A stretch of 64,000 bases of DNA from Paracorniculantispora psalliotae (lineage: Eukaryota > Ascomycota > Sordariomycetes > Hypocreales > Cordycipitaceae), in NCBI GenBank assembly GCA_002796755.1, contig PHFE01000008.1, forward strand, positions 1,325,388 to 1,389,387, given 5' to 3'. The position numbers were made by a program, and so were the translations under genes. Below are positions 20,727-34,003 of this stretch, in pieces (the first letter of the stretch is position 1; each line of letters begins with the position of its first letter). The notes beneath the pieces were generated by a model. That model was not told the DNA's origin. It searched no databases and worked only from the letters and a program-made list of their open reading frames with translations.

Positions 20727-23700
20727 ATGGGAAAACTCAACCGGCTCGAACTTTTCAGTATGTATTGCAGCGCTGCGACCGAGAGAAACGCGCCCAGAAA
20801 ATCTAACATCTGCTGCAGACTTCAAGTCCTACAAAGGACACCACACCCTTTTGTTTGGCGATTCATATTTCACCTCAATTATTGGGCCCAATGGATCCGG
20901 AAAATCAAACTCGTACGTCGATTGTACAACGCGCCAGCCACCATTTTCCTACTAACGTGTGTCCAGTATGGATGCCATTTCGTTTGTGCTCGGCATCAAA
21001 TCCTCCCATCTTCGCTCCGCACACTTGAAAGACCTGGTCTATCGAGGCCGTGTTCTCAAGACATCGAAAATAAACGACGACGGATCTGCCGCGACAAACG
21101 GAACGGCACAACCGAGCGACGAGAAGGCCTCACGTGGGGATCCTAAAACCGCCTGGGTTATGGCCGTTTACGAGGATGATAGCGGCGAGGAACACAGATG
21201 GAAGCGTTCCATCACAAACCAGGGCGCAAGTGAATATCGCATCAACGACAGAAGCGTGACTGCGCAGCAATACAATGCAGCCCTCGAGAATGAGAATATC
21301 CTTATCAAGGCAAGAAATTTCCTGGTTTTCCAGGGAGACGTTGAGGCTATTGCTTCCCAATCACCCCAAGATCTTACTCGCCTCATCGAACACATTTCTG
21401 GAAGCCTGGAGTATAAGCAAGAATACGAAAACCTTCAGGCTGCAGCCGAGCAGGCCGTCGAGAACCAGAACTTCCAACTTCATCGGCGACGTGGCATCAA
21501 TTCCGAAATCAAACAATACCGCGAACAAAAGAGAGAAGCCGACAATTTCCAGAAGAAGATGGACGAAAAAGATGCTGCCATTGTGACGCAGTGTCTATGG
21601 AAATTGTTTCACTTCCAAAAAGCGATGGACGATTCTAGCGCTGCCATCCACAGTCACCACGAGGACTTGAAAGAATTGCGACGCAATGTTGAATCGTACG
21701 AAGGACAGCTCGAGGCTGCGCGTCGCGAGCAAATCTCGGTCTCTCGACGTGTTGGCCGGGTGGATCGCGAAATTCGACAGAAAGAGCGTTCCATTGAAGA
21801 TCGTGAGAACGCGCTGGTACCGTTTGATGAGAAGATCCACGAATCATCTCAACAAGTTGATAGACTGCAGTCTCAAAGTCAGAAAATCTCAAAAGAGCGG
21901 GATGAACAGGCGGACATTATGCAAAAGGTGCAAAGTGACGTCGACAGCGTCAACAAAGCTCAAGCCGTTTTTGAAAAGGGCATCCAGGAGCAGATGCAAA
22001 AGCAAGGCGGAGCCATCAGTGATGCCGACCGCAAAGAGTACAACACCCTTCGCAGCGAAGTCATTGCCCGGTCTGGAGCAGACCACACCAAGTTGGAGAA
22101 CCTTGAGAGACAACACAAGGCAGACGAAGTTACAGTCAACAACTTGAAGGGCAAAGTGGACAGCATTACAGCCGCCATCTCCAAGACGGAATCCGAGCTT
22201 AGCAGTGTTGGAGAGAGGAAAGACACTGTGGAATCTGCTGCCAAAGATCTCGCCAGTGAAATTGCCGCCAAGAAGAAAGAATTCAATCAGCTCCAATCTG
22301 AGCGTGTCCGAACCAATCAGAAAAGAACGGAACTCGAAGAAAAGCTGGAAGATGTTGCTAAAAAGCTGCGTGAGGCTGACGATGGGCGCCGCCAGAATGA
22401 TCGTGAGGCTCGTCTCAAAGACATGGTTGCCTCCTTGCGACGCATTTTCCCAGGTGTACGTGGTAGAATTGGTGACCTGTGCACACCCAAGCAGAAAAAA
22501 TACGACGAGGCAATCATCGTCGCCTTGGGAAGGGACTTTGACTCGGTTGTCGTTGATACGGAGAAGACAGGCGTTGACTGTGTCCAATACCTAAAGGAGC
22601 AACGGTTCGCACCGATGACTTTTATTCCTTTGGACAACATCAAAGTCAATGCCGTGAATACTTCCGTCAAGGGTATTACAGGAGCCAGACTCACCATTGA
22701 CACGATCAACTTTGACTCATCCGTTGAACGCGCCCTGTCCTATGCGTGCGGAAGCTCTGTTGTTTGCGACACACTGGATGTTGCCAAACACATTTGCTAC
22801 GAGAAAAAGATCTCCGTCAAGGCCGTAACTCTAGAAGGTTATGTCATTCACAAAGCTGGTCTTATGACTGGTGGACGGGGGCCGGAACCAAAAGGCGGCA
22901 AGCGGAAGTTCGAAGAAGCGGACGTTCAAAACCTTCAAAGAATGGCCACGAAACTGAAAGAAGAGATTGATCGTCTCCCGAGAGCTGACCGACGCGGAAG
23001 CAAAGAAGAGACTCTGCAGATTGAACTCGGTGGCTTGGAGCGCCGTGTCAATGCTACCAAGGAAGAGCTTGCCGTCTTTCAGGAAAACTTCTCTAGCAAG
23101 AAGCGCGAACTCGAGAACCAAAAGAAGCAGCTCAAAGAAATCCAACCGAAATACAAGGAGCAAGCCAAGCAATTTGAAAGCACCACGTCGACAGTGCAGA
23201 AGTTCCGAAACGCCACTAGCAAAGTTGAAGACCAAATTTTCTCGAGCTTCTGCAAGAGACTCGGATACAGCGACATTCGCGCCTTTGATGCTTCTCAAGG
23301 AAAGCTTGAACAAGAGGCATCGGAGAACCGAAGTCAGTTTGAAGTCCAAAAGCAGCGTCTTGAAGGCCGCCTTAAATGGGAAGCGTCTAGACACGCCGAT
23401 ACCGAGGCTCGTATCGTGAGGATGCAAGAGCAGATAAAGCGCTTGAAGCAAGACATCAAGGCATATACCAAGGAGAAGGCAGAGATTGAAACGGAGATGC
23501 GTGAAGAGCAAGACGAACTGGAAGCTCTCCGAGAGACGCTAGAGGAGCATCAAGCCGACCTTGGCGAGAAAAGTGAACGAGTCAACGAAGCGAAAGCCGA
23601 AGTGCAGCAACGTGGCAAGGACATTGAGGCTCTGAACAAGAATGTCAACGCTCTAGAAACGACTTTACAGAAGAACAGCGCCGGCAAGTCTGGGCTACTT

Positions 23701-24717
23701 CGCAGATGTCGTCTTGAGCAAATTCAGATTCCTCTCGCGGAAGGTGCTTTGGACAACCTGCCAAATGAAGATGATCTGCTTCGCCAGGATCCGGATGCGA
23801 TGGATGTCGATGCTGACGGTGACGACATGGTTGATCTTGCGCTAGATGACCATGGCATCGAAATCAATTTTGAGGGATTGGATGACGATTTGAAGCAGGT
23901 AAGTGCATGTTGAATGGAAAGCAGACTTCCGTCTTTTGCGCCATAGCTAACCGAACTCGCCAGTCTGATGACCCAAGCGTCGAGGATTCTCTGACAGAAC
24001 GCATCGCAAACTTGACGACCGAGCTGGAAAAGCTTAACCCCAACATGCGCGCTATGGAACGACTCGAGAGCGTTGAGTCGCGACTGAAACAAACCGATCA
24101 GGAGTACGAAGATTCCAAAACAGCTGCTCAGGAGGCCAAAGAGGCCTTCAGCAATGTCAAGCAGCAACGCTACGAAATTTTCAATAAAGCCTTTACGCAT
24201 ATCCAGGAACAGATTTCTCACGTCTACAAAGACTTGACTCGGTCCGACACCTTCCCGCTTGGTGGCCAAGCGTACCTGGACATTGAAGAGGACACGGATA
24301 TGCCGTACCTATCTGGCATCAAATACCACGCCATGCCTCCGCTGAAAAGATTCCGTGACATGGAACACCTTTCTGGTGGCGAGAAGACTATGGCAGCGTT
24401 GGCGCTTCTTTTTGCTATCCACAGCTACCAACCCAGCCCCTTCTTCGTCCTTGATGAAGTCGATGCTGCGTTGGATAATGCCAACGTGGACAAGATCAAG
24501 AAGTACATCCGTGAACATGCCGGCCCTGGCATGCAATTCATTGTGATCAGTTTGAAGACCGGCCTATTCCAAGATAGTGAGAGCTTGGTTGGTGTATATC
24601 GAGACCAAGAAGTCAACAGCTCAAGAACATTGACGTTGGATGTAAGTTTTGACCGTCTTCCACCGCCCATAAACAACTTACTAATTGCCGTTACTGCAGT
24701 TGAGGAAATATGCGTGA
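20727..24717 (+). CDS. SMC1: Structural maintenance of chromosomes protein 1 (cohesin)
   Basis: SMC1 pairs with SMC3 to form the cohesin ring that holds sister chromatids. Five exons, 20727-20757, 20819-20912, 20967-23898, 23964-24641 and 24700-24717, give 1250 residues. The N-terminal head has Walker A GPNGSGKS at residues 33-40 and the SSHLRS...DLVYRGR segment that marks SMC1. Coiled coil flanks a hinge (about 500-660, FPGVRGRIGDLC...GGRGPEPKGGKRKFEE). The C-terminal head has the signature LSGGEKTMAALALLFAIHS and Walker B FFVLDEVDAALD. The last exon encodes only the end of TLDLRKYA, the conserved SMC1 C-terminus. The first exon is 31 nt, and the LFNFKSYKGHH motif spans the first junction. 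An acidic insert with DAMDVDADGDDMVDLALDD sits before the fourth exon. No defect was seen. Confidence 0.96.
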
Positions 24718-25365
24718 AATGGGAAATGTTAGCTTAGGGTTTGGAGTAATAGTTGCTGGTATGCTTTTGGCGTTCTGTTTTTGTGGCAGTGAGCGAAGTC
24801 GCCGTGACACTTGCACCTTGTCTATATAGTAAAATAGCTCTGAATATGACTGGGAGCACAGATCTTTATGCAAGCTCTTATTCTGATGTAACTCAGGCAC
24901 GTATCGATATCTAATTCACGTCTTCACTTCGGATTCTGCGCGGCCTTTTGTCTATGTGCCTCGCTGTAGACGAAGCTGGGCGGGCTGTGCGAGCAATGAG
25001 CGTTTCTTTGCGTACCCACTTTATCCGGCCGACTACCTACACATATGGCAGAAAGCAGCACCCTTTCACGTTTGGCATATTTCAAACAGCACCATTTGGC
25101 GAAACCCTTCCGCGTCAAATTCATCTCTTGAGCGACTTTAGATATAATATTAAGCGGTAGAAATATCTACACGCCCGCCTCACCTAACCCGACACGCGAC
25201 CGAGCTACCTCCATCGACCGAAATCCAGCGTCGACATTGCCAGTCCTCGAGGCAGAGCACCGGCGCACTTCTCACAAGCCAGCTATAACGACGGAAGCAA
25301 TCGCTGTGTGAATTGGAATATAGAATACACAATCGCGACCTGCAGAGTTTCAAAGGTCCGGCACC
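24718..25365. other. Tandem spacer SMC1 to TFA1
   Basis: 648 bp holding the SMC1 3' flank and the TFIIE-alpha promoter. No further gene or distinct element was recognised. Confidence 0.5.
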
Positions 25366-26747
25366 ATGGATCTCGCGGTCACGCTGGTCAAGTCGGTGAT
25401 GCGCGCGTTCTACCAGACGAGAGAGATCCTAGTAATAGACGCGCTTATCCTTCATGAGGCGTACGATTTATCACATTGGTGCAGACCGGAAAGCAATACT
25501 AATCGTAGACTAGTCTTCGGGACGATGACCTGGCGTACTTGATGGCCACAAACCCCAAAGACCTTCACAAGATTTGCGGAAAACTTCGAGAAGACAGATT
25601 CTTGACGCAGTAAGTTTCTCAGCTCACCAGCTTTTGAATATAGAGAAAATTGGCTCACAAAATTGATCCAATTAGGCATACAAGACCGGAATACCGAGAA
25701 GGAAACCCAAGACCGAGCAATCGCACATGGTATTACATCAACTACCGCCATACCATTGATGCTATAAAATGGCGAGTGTACACAATCGACAAAGATGTTC
25801 AAGGAACAACAGAGCGGACGACTGAGAAAAAAGAATACATCTGCTCCTTCTGCAAGGCTGAATGGTCTCTTTTGGAAGTAGTGGACAGCAACGGCCCGAA
25901 TGGCTTACTGTGCCATCGCTGCGGTCATGTCCTCACATTTGAAGCCGACCGCAATGCCGGTGGACACGAACAATCGACCCGACTCAACGATCAGTTCAAA
26001 TTCATTAGCGAATTGTTGCAAAAAATCGACAATGTGCACATACCCGAATGCGATTTCGATCGCGCTTTCGCGAAGACTCGACCGGTGGTCCGTGACGCGA
26101 CTCATCAAGTTGCGGCGACGACAGGCATGGATTCAAGCATGAGCCGACCGATGGGAGTAAAAGGCCTCACTAATATCGGACCGCAATCCATCTCTGTCAA
26201 CATTTCGACTGTTGAAGGCGCTTCAGAAGCGGAAAAAGCGGCCGAGATTGCACGGAAAGAAAAATTGGCCGCGCAGAATGCGCTCCCGTCATGGATGTCC
26301 AACAGTACGGTTACTGGAGAATCTTTTGCTGGTGCTACCGGAGCAGGACCTACGACTGTCAAGGATGAGACCGGGCTGAACGAGGATTCAAAGCAGAAGC
26401 ACGTAGACCGCAAGACGATCGCTCAAATCGACGATCTCTTTGAGACACTTAAAGCTGAAGCAGCGCTTAAGAAGCAAGACGATTCCGACGATGAGGATGG
26501 CTCTGATGAAGATGAGGACGACTTTGAAGATGTCCCTGCTACCGGCAATAATTCGAGCATGGGTACACCAGCTCTCAGTCAGTCGATGAAGCGAGACCTA
26601 TCTGGGGAGATATATAGAGATGGATCCGGCCCCGAAGAACACAGCAGAAAAAAGGCAAAAATCGAGCCTGATGTAAAGATAGAAGGGGGAGCTAATGACA
26701 GCGGGGACGATGAAGACGACGATGAAATGGAGTTTGAGGATGTATAA
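25366..26747 (+). CDS. TFA1: Transcription initiation factor TFIIE, alpha subunit
   Basis: This is the large subunit of TFIIE. With TFIIE-beta it recruits and regulates TFIIH at RNA polymerase II promoters and helps promoter opening. Exons 25366-25460, 25514-25609 and 25676-26747 give 420 residues. A winged-helix (TFE/IIE-alpha) domain occupies about residues 1-110, with ILVIDALILHEALRDDDLA formed across intron 1. A C4 zinc ribbon follows (CSFC...CHRC, about residues 130-165). The C-terminal half is acidic and disordered, with runs such as DDSDDEDGSDEDEDDFEDVP and the conserved acidic end EDDDEMEFEDV. The first acceptor must be ACTAG rather than the nearer GTAG, because only that keeps the frame. 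The structure is typical for fungi. Confidence 0.93.
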
Positions 26748-27243
26748 TAGTTATTAAACAGCGGTCCAATAGTCGCTGACGAGGAAACTGGCTCGTCAAT
26801 GTATATAAAACTGAGACTGGGATAGAGTAGCATACTGAAACTGCGGGCATCTCTGTCCCCAAAGCATAACAAATAAAAATCGTTAGATTTGCGAGCACCC
26901 ATCCAGGAGATGACGATTATCTTGTCCCTTGCTATTAGTAGTTAGTTCTCAATGGAAGCTTCATTGCTTGGCCCCCAAGAAATATGCGGGCCGCCTGCGC
27001 CAGAGAGGGTCCTCTACCCGACGAGCGTGCACATTGCATTGTTTGAGACCAAGCTATCCAGCCACTTCAACGATACTAGCCAACCACATTGCTTAATTTC
27101 CCCCGATTTTTGCTGTGACGCAGAAGAAAGGTTTTTGCGACATATATGGTGCTCAGTGTGAGCCAAGTGTGATGCTCTTCGGCTCAGAATCCCCGTGGAG
27201 AGCGAACCGCCCTGCGTTTGCTTTGAGCTGAGAATCTGGCATC
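26748..27243. other. Tandem spacer TFA1 to DNA polymerase X gene
   Basis: A 496 bp intergenic stretch with a small open frame at 26952-27161 that shows no similarity I recognise. It presumably contains the promoter of the polymerase gene. Confidence 0.5.
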
Positions 27244-29100
27244 ATGGCGCTTCCCCTACCGACAATTTTTCTTCTCAAGACGCATTTGCAGCCCAGAGAG
27301 CTACATAAACTGGAAGAGAGCATCCCTACGTTGACGTATGATGCCAATGAAGCTGAAGTGGTACTGGGCAGGGTCTCTCGCAAACAGCGCGCTCAATTTG
27401 AGTTGCGTCGCTTGAAGATAGAAACGGAGCCCATTGAGAAAAGCGCAGAAGATCGCGACTCTGTGACAGTTGGAGAATGTGACGGACAAAGCTCCAAACG
27501 CCAGAATCTAGGGTCGCCGGAGCCGACTTTCAGGGACCGCTCTCTTGTGAGGGTGCTGAATTTATCATGGCTGACCGAATCTATGGAAAAAGGCACTCTT
27601 ATGCCAATGTCGGGATATATGGTGTATGAAGGCAGGAAAACTGGGCGTGCCGTATCGAGGGTTGGGAACGAAGAAGCTATTTCAGAGAAAAGAACAGACG
27701 GCGATATCCTCAAACGCGCTGCAGAAGATATGGTGGAATCGGGTAGTCAACCAACGTCGCACTACAAACGGAAGAGGGAGACACATCTGCCATTGAACGC
27801 TCAAGCGAAGCCAAGCTTAACACGCCAGTCAACATCAGAACACGACATGTCCTTGCCGCCGATTCCAGAGTTTCTTCATACAACTTATTCTTGCCAGCGG
27901 CCAACACCTGTAAATCCGCCCAATGCTGCCTTCATAGAGGAGCTGAAGAATATTCGAACTCTTCGTCTTTTGTTAGGCGATAAGATAGGAGTGCGTGCCT
28001 ACTCAACATCTATATCTTCAATAGCGGCGTATCCTTTCAAGATCAGAAGTGCTCAAGGTAACGTGCTTAATACAACGTCGACAGTGGACTCGAAGCGCTA
28101 ACTTTTATGCCACACTCTAGAAGTTTCTCGCTTACCAGGCTGTGGCAATAAGATTGCCGAGCTTTATCAAGAGTGGCGGGCGACAGGAAGCACGAGCGAG
28201 ATGGTCACTTCTCAAGCGGATCCCAAAATCAGCACACTCAAGACATATTATAATATTTGGGGAGTTGGTGATGTGCATGCACGAGAATTCTACCAGAAAG
28301 GTACGCTGCTCTGCGCATGAAGCGTGAAAATGGAAAACTGACTGGTGTGGCTATTAGGGTGGCGAGACCTGGACGACATTGTCGAGTATGGCTGGCAATC
28401 ACTTAGCCGCGTTCAGCAGATTGGGGTCAAGTATTATGATGAATTTCAAAAAAAGATTGGTCGCAGTGAAGTGAGAAAAATTGCCGACGTTATCCTGAAT
28501 CATGCCCATCGACTCGACTCGAACTATGATATGGTCATTGTTGGTGGCTATCGGAGAGGCAGAGAGGAGAGTGGTGATGTTGATGTCATATTGACCCATC
28601 GCGAGGAGTCCAAGACTCTGAATTTGATTGAAAACCTTGCCTTGAGTCTGGAGAAGGACAACTACATCAAACACACGCTGAGCCTGTCGAAGAAAAACAG
28701 TGAGCGGGGACAGATGCCGCTTCCCTGGAAGGGGGAAGGCAGCACCTGGGGGTCAGGATTTGACACTCTTGACAAGGCAATGGTTGTCTGGTTGGACCCA
28801 AATGAAGAAACTGCACTGCACCGGCGTGTTGACATTATTGTAAGCCCTTGGAAGACGATTGGATGCGCCATTCTGGGCTGGAGCGGGGAAACCACATTTC
28901 AACGAGACCTCCGACGGTACTGTAAGAAGGAAAAGGGACTCAAGTTTGATAGCAGTGGGATTCGCGACAGAAAAAATGGCAGCTGGGTTGATTTCGAGAG
29001 CCGGGATGCGGCAGTCGAGAGTATGGACGAGGCCGAGAGGCGGGTGTTTGCTGGATTGGGCATTCCCTGGAGGCCGCCCTCAGAACGTTGCACGGGTTAG
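27244..29100 (+). CDS. POL4: Family-X DNA polymerase (Pol4; Pol mu/lambda-like)
   Basis: This is a gap-filling nuclear DNA polymerase expected to act in non-homologous end joining. Exons 27244-28057, 28121-28300 and 28358-29100 give 578 residues. The N-terminus (IFLLKTHLQPRELHKLEE...LNLSWLTESMEKG, about 1-130) looks like a BRCT domain. An 8-kDa-type region with helix-hairpin-helix LPGCGNKIAELYQEW and FYNIWGVGDVHAREFYQ-type segments follows. The palm has IVGGYRRGREESGDVDV with catalytic Asp405 and Asp407, and the third Asp490 in RRVDIIV. Where Pol lambda has Tyr-Phe, this protein has GWSGET (Gly505-Trp506), like Pol mu and terminal transferase. RNP-like end joining partners are not encoded nearby. 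The product converges on the MAPEG gene, 184 bp away. Confidence 0.9.
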
Positions 29101-29284
29101 TTTGAATGACGAAAGGAATCGAGCTGCAACACATGAGCGCACGAGTGACGCGGTCACCCGCCATCGTTTTGTTTTCCGTATAAATATAATTATTATTATT
29201 TTCATTTTATTTTGGGGGTTGTATCATAAGCTCCATTCCGCGTCCCGACCTAGTACCCCTGCATTGGGGTTGCGCGTCAATCGC

Positions 29285-29958
29285 TTAGAAGATCAGCTGG
29301 TAGCAGGTGTAAGCAGCAATACCCTTCAGAACGAGGTCGCTCAGGGCGCTTCCAGCAAAACCACTAGAAAGGAAAAAGTTAGCGGCGAGCCAAGGCTGCA
29401 AAGGGAGAAGCGCAACCTACGTGATACGGCCCTTGGGGCCAGCATCGCTGGTGTATCCGAGAAGGTACAGAAGGCGGGAGACAGACCAGACACCACCCAG
29501 GGCGGCGGCAGGGACGGGGTGCTGGATACCGGCAACGAGGAGGGCACCGAGGAAGGGAGTCAGGTTCTCAGTGTAGTTGGCGTGGGCACGCTGGGCTGTT
29601 GAGGAGCATGTTAGCAATCCGAGGCAGGCCCATTGGTTGCCCATCCGCTCGGGAGGGAGCAGGGAGCTTATTCTGGCATCTACATACCGCAGTTGAACTT
29701 GGAGGCGCTGGGGTTCTTGGCAGCCTCCTCTTCGGTGGCATATGAGGCAGGGTAAGCGATCTTGGCGAGCTTTCTGAACTTGGCGGTGCGCATCATGTGG
29801 ACCGTGTTCAGGAAGAAGGTGCTGGTAGCAACAGCGAGAACATAGCTACGCGGACAAGGTTGTTAGCATTTGGCTGCAGGCCTCGCGACTGGTACCATTG
29901 TTGCGGTGGGGGATCCTGCTCACCTGTACTGGTCGGGGAGTTCAAGAGTAAGAGGCAT
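29285..29958 (-). CDS. MAPEG family protein, microsomal glutathione S-transferase 3-like
   Basis: This is a small membrane protein of the MAPEG superfamily, expected in the ER or outer mitochondrial membrane with glutathione transferase or peroxidase activity. Exons 29958-29924, 29845-29688, 29595-29421 and 29363-29285 give 148 residues. There are four hydrophobic segments: YVLAVATSTFFLNTVHMM, LTPFLGALLVAG, GGVWSVSRLLYLLGYTS and GIAAYTCYQLIF. The AQRAHANYTENLTPFL segment has the family pattern in which Arg-Ala-x-x-Asn-x-x-Glu contacts glutathione. The VSRLLYLLGY block matches the MGST3 branch. All junctions join in frame. The exact substrate cannot be deduced. Confidence 0.9.
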
Positions 29959-31139
29959 CTTGGCGGTGGTGAAGAAGAAGTTTGTTGTGTGAGTGAAGGA
30001 TGGATGAATTGAGACAACGATGGAGTGTGCAAAGGAAGGTGATTGAAGGCGGGACTCGCGACCTCTTATAAATGGTGGACTTTTCTCTTGCGCGGTGCCA
30101 GATTCCGGTCGTCGACGGAGCCAAAACACACGGGGTGGGTGCCTGGGTGGGTGCGACCAGGCCGACCAGCCGCCATCTCAAGCTCGCGGGGCCGCCGCTT
30201 GAGCAATGGAGATTACGCCAGTGGTCTGCCTGCCAACTGCCTCTCCGCCAAGTAGGTACAGGGGGAGATGTGTGGAAACGGTGCTGCGGAGAAACTAGCG
30301 TCGGGCTTGCCCCTGGATTTGGGCGGATTACATGATCCTGGATGGACGGGCTGTATTAATCGAGAAGGGTCGAATGCTGTATTTGCGATTGCTATCCGTT
30401 GTAGGGCGTCGGACTGTCGGCAACATCACATCTCGCCATCTGTCTACCTGCCGCGCTATTTTGTAAGATCTCCCGGCGCGAAGAAACAAAATACCCCGAT
30501 CATAAGAGAGGACCCGGCGCGGCATACTAAGTACCTTCGCTATTTACAAGGGGACGGCTCAAAACTTGCACATTTGATTCAACAGGCAGCAAGCAGCTTA
30601 CAAATCTGTTAAAAGACCCGTCTCACCACGTAACCTGCTCAGCCTTGTGACTTGCGAAACATTCTTCTACCTGGCACAGACGATCAGACCTCAGAAGCGT
30701 GCCATGCAGCGACACGAGTTAGCGGATTGGGCCGTTTGCTGCTAGCTGGCCTGCAACTCGCAGCCTTACGCGAGGCACTTGCAGCCACATCGGCCTCCGC
30801 AACAGCGCAAAACTCCGCATACAATTTTTTTTTTCTTACACAAGGCGTAATAAACCATCCGAAGACCGATGACCGATGACTGATATATTCTACATTGCAT
30901 GAGCAAAGCCACCGACTGGCAGTGTGGCGCTGCCGACAATGTCACCGGTTCATGACAGTTGTCCTTTTTGAACGTCTGCCAGCTCCATTATAACTTCTAA
31001 CGCAGCATCCTGCAATAGACGTCACGGTAGCACATCTTCAGACAAGACAGCGGCATGCTGTTCATATCAAGTTTGATTTGGAATATCTTCTTCTCTATGT
31101 AAAACCTATTCTCCCTGGGTATTCTACGACACTTATTAT
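29959..31139. other. Promoter of MAPEG gene and 3' flank of aminopeptidase
   Basis: A 1.18 kb spacer between two minus-strand genes. It contains GTAGGTAC at 30252-30259 and a short T run near 30826-30834. No gene is supported. Confidence 0.45.
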
Positions 31140-34003
31140 TTACTGCATGTAACCGTTGCTCTTCAGCCAAGCCGCGACGTCCTCGGAGTCTCTCTCGACC
31201 CAAGAAATCTTGGCCTGCACTGAGTCAATGACCTGGCGGACCGAGTTCTCCACGCCCTGCGTGTCCTTGCCCTCAAAGAAGGCCTTGAACTTGGACAGCT
31301 GCTCGGGGGTGGCCATGTTGTCGCAAAAGTACTTGACGAGGTTCTTGAGCATGGACAGACCAGGCGGGAAGCGCTCGTAGTACTGCTCCCAGTTCTTGAG
31401 CAGGTGCTGCCATGCCGCATCCGAACCAGCGCGAGTGCTGCGCACACCTCGGAGGGGAATGTAGACATCCTGGTCCTTGATGCCGTCAGTGCTGTCCATG
31501 GCGGCAAACACCTTCTCGATGACCTTGGGGTCATCGGAATAGCTGCAGCCTCTGAGTGCAGAGATGCACTCATCTGAGACGTTAGAAGTCTTGTAGACGT
31601 TCAACAGCTGGTTCAACTATTGGCGAAAGGAAAACAAATGGTTAGCTTTCACGTGTACGATGAGAATTTTTTCTGCGTCATTTTTACGTACCTCCTCCTC
31701 GCCACCATATCGAGAGACAATAGCATAGACGGTCGTTCGCAATGTCGGATGGAGTGCGGACGAATCGCCAGCCATACTTTTCTTGAAAGCATCCTGTGCG
31801 GCCAGGATGGCTTCTTCGTCGCCGCACAAACCAGCGCATATCATCATCATGTCCTTCAGCTGCTGGTCAACGTGACCATCAGTCTCAGTGATACTGAATC
31901 CAAGCTTGCGCGCAATGGGGGTGATGAGCTCCTTTCTGAAAGCCTTGAGTCCGGCAGTCACAGCCTCGTCCTGAAACATCCAAGCAACCGAAATGTTGCC
32001 GAGACCAGAGATAAGCTCTTGCCATACAAAGAACGAAGTCTCGTCTTTGAAGCTCTGCGCCAGCGTGAGGAAAGTAGAAGTCTTCGTGTAGCCAGCGGCC
32101 GTCAAGGCTGCGGCATCAGAGACCATACCAGTTCTGTCCGCGATACTCAGGCTGCCATCCTGTGCAGCCTTGCCAAGGCGAGCGAGGATGTCGGGTGAGT
32201 ACAGTGTTCTGTAGACTGAAGGGTGGTCAGCGTTCAGCTTGAAAAAGCTGCCTGCCGAAACATCGAGCGTCATCTCCCTCTCAGTCATTAATGTAGAGCG
32301 GTCAACACCAGCGTCCGTCCGGAGACCGAGAATGATGGGGTAGATGGTCTTGTCATCTTCGGCAGTGACATCGCCGGTACGGAGGAAGCGGTTCTGCTTA
32401 ACAGTAACTGTCTTCTTAGCTGTGTCTTCCGAGATAGCCAAAACAGGGTAACCAATTTCACGCGTCCACGGTGCCATGATTTGAGTTACAGGCTTTCCGC
32501 TGGCATCGCTCAGGCAGTTCCACAGATCATCAGTGATGGTGTTCTTGTAAGCAAACTTCTGGAGATAGTCTCTGACACCCTTCAAGAACACGTCTTCTCC
32601 AAGGTGTACAGAAATCATGCGCAGAACAGAGCAACCCTTCTCATACGAAATCGCATCGAAAATTTGGTTAATCTGATTGGCGCTCTTGACAGGCACCTCA
32701 ATAGGGTGACTGCTTCGGAGTGAGTCGAGTTCCAGTGCATCCTGCAGCGAGCCGATGACAAAGTCGGCCCAAATGTTCCACTCGGGGTAGAATACATTGG
32801 CACCGTACAGTGAAGCCCAGGTGGCGAAGCCCTCCTTGAGCCAAAGGCCTTCCCACCACTCCATGGTGACAAGGTTGCCAAACCACTGGTGGGCAAGTTC
32901 GTGGAGAACAATGTCGGTGACACGACGCATACGGCCAGCGCCAGCATTTTCCTCAACGAGCAAGTCAACAGCTCGGTAGGTAATCAGGCCCCAGTTCTCC
33001 ATGGCACCCTCGGCAAAGTCGAGAACGGCAATCTGATCCATCTTAGGCAAGGGGAAGTCAACACCAAAGTCCTTCTCGAAAAGTGCCAGAGTACGGGCAC
33101 CGAGATCGGCGGCGTGACGACCGTACTCGACATTCTGGTCAATCGTAACATAGGTGCGGACAGGGATGCGGAAAAGGTTGGATTCGACATAGTTCAGCTC
33201 GCCAATAACAAATGCGGTAAGATAGGTTGACATGTAAGGCGAAGTGTCGAACTTGACAGCCTTGCGGGTGGCATTTGTAATCGTGGACTGCACATCAGTC
33301 TCTGACTTGACGGGCATGTTGCTCAAGCAGGTCAAGTGCTTGTCAGCAATGAGAGTGACGTCAAATGTTGCTTTGAGCGCCGGCTCATCGAAACAAGGAA
33401 AGGCTTGTCTGGCACCAGTGGGCTCCATTTGCGTGGTCGCAATATAACCCTTGCTGCCATCGGCCTTGGTGTAGCCAGAGCGGTAGAATCCGACCATCTT
33501 GTTGTTGAGCTGGCCGAGGAATGTCAGCTCGAGCTGAACCTTGTCGCTCTTGCTGAGCTTTTCAGCGAAAGAAATCGTGCTCGTCTGACGCTCCGCATCT
33601 TGAGCAACCTTGAGGTCGTTGCTTTTGAAATAAATTAGCATTCATTTGTGAGAGTAACAACGTAAACTCGCAGCCAGGGAATCCATGGTTTGCTCGTGTT
33701 GTCGAGGCGGTGAAATAGCCACAGCAGAGTCGCGGTCAGCGCAGGTTAGCCTTACCTGATTTCTTTTCCTTCAGACGTAATTTTTCCGCCGTGGATATCA
33801 ATCTCCAGCGTGTGAAGCGTGATGGAAGAACAGTCCTCGATGACTTCAAGGTCAATGATCACTTTGCCGTTGAAGGTAAATTTGTCAAAGTCGGGCTCGA
33901 GTTCCAGCTGGTAGTGGTGCGGGATGACACTGGCGTTGAGTACATCGCGCTCAGGGACGTTTCTTGCGCCGCTGGCCGCGAGAGATTCCGCAGCTCTGCA
34001 CAT
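31140..34003 (-). CDS. APE2: M1 family zinc aminopeptidase (Ape2/Aap1, puromycin-sensitive type)
   Basis: This cytosolic metallo-aminopeptidase removes N-terminal residues from peptides. Exons 34003-33756, 33621-31692 and 31616-31140 give 884 residues, normal for the family. The exopeptidase substrate motif GAMEN lies in EGAMENWGLITYR. The zinc site is HELAH at residues 323-327, followed after the usual 18-residue spacing by the Glu of WLKEGFA. A large helical ERAP1-like C-terminal domain ends GYMQ. Intron 1 is 134 nt, unusually long for this window; intron 2 is 75 nt. The MCRAAE start resembles other filamentous ascomycete Ape2 proteins. There is no signal peptide, consistent with the cytosol. 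Yeast Ape2 and Aap1 are co-orthologues, so the name is approximate. Confidence 0.93.

Noticed and set aside
22205..23511. Long frames in other phases and on the minus strand inside SMC1
   Set aside because: Shadows of the coiled-coil coding sequence, whose Glu/Lys codons leave the reverse strand open.
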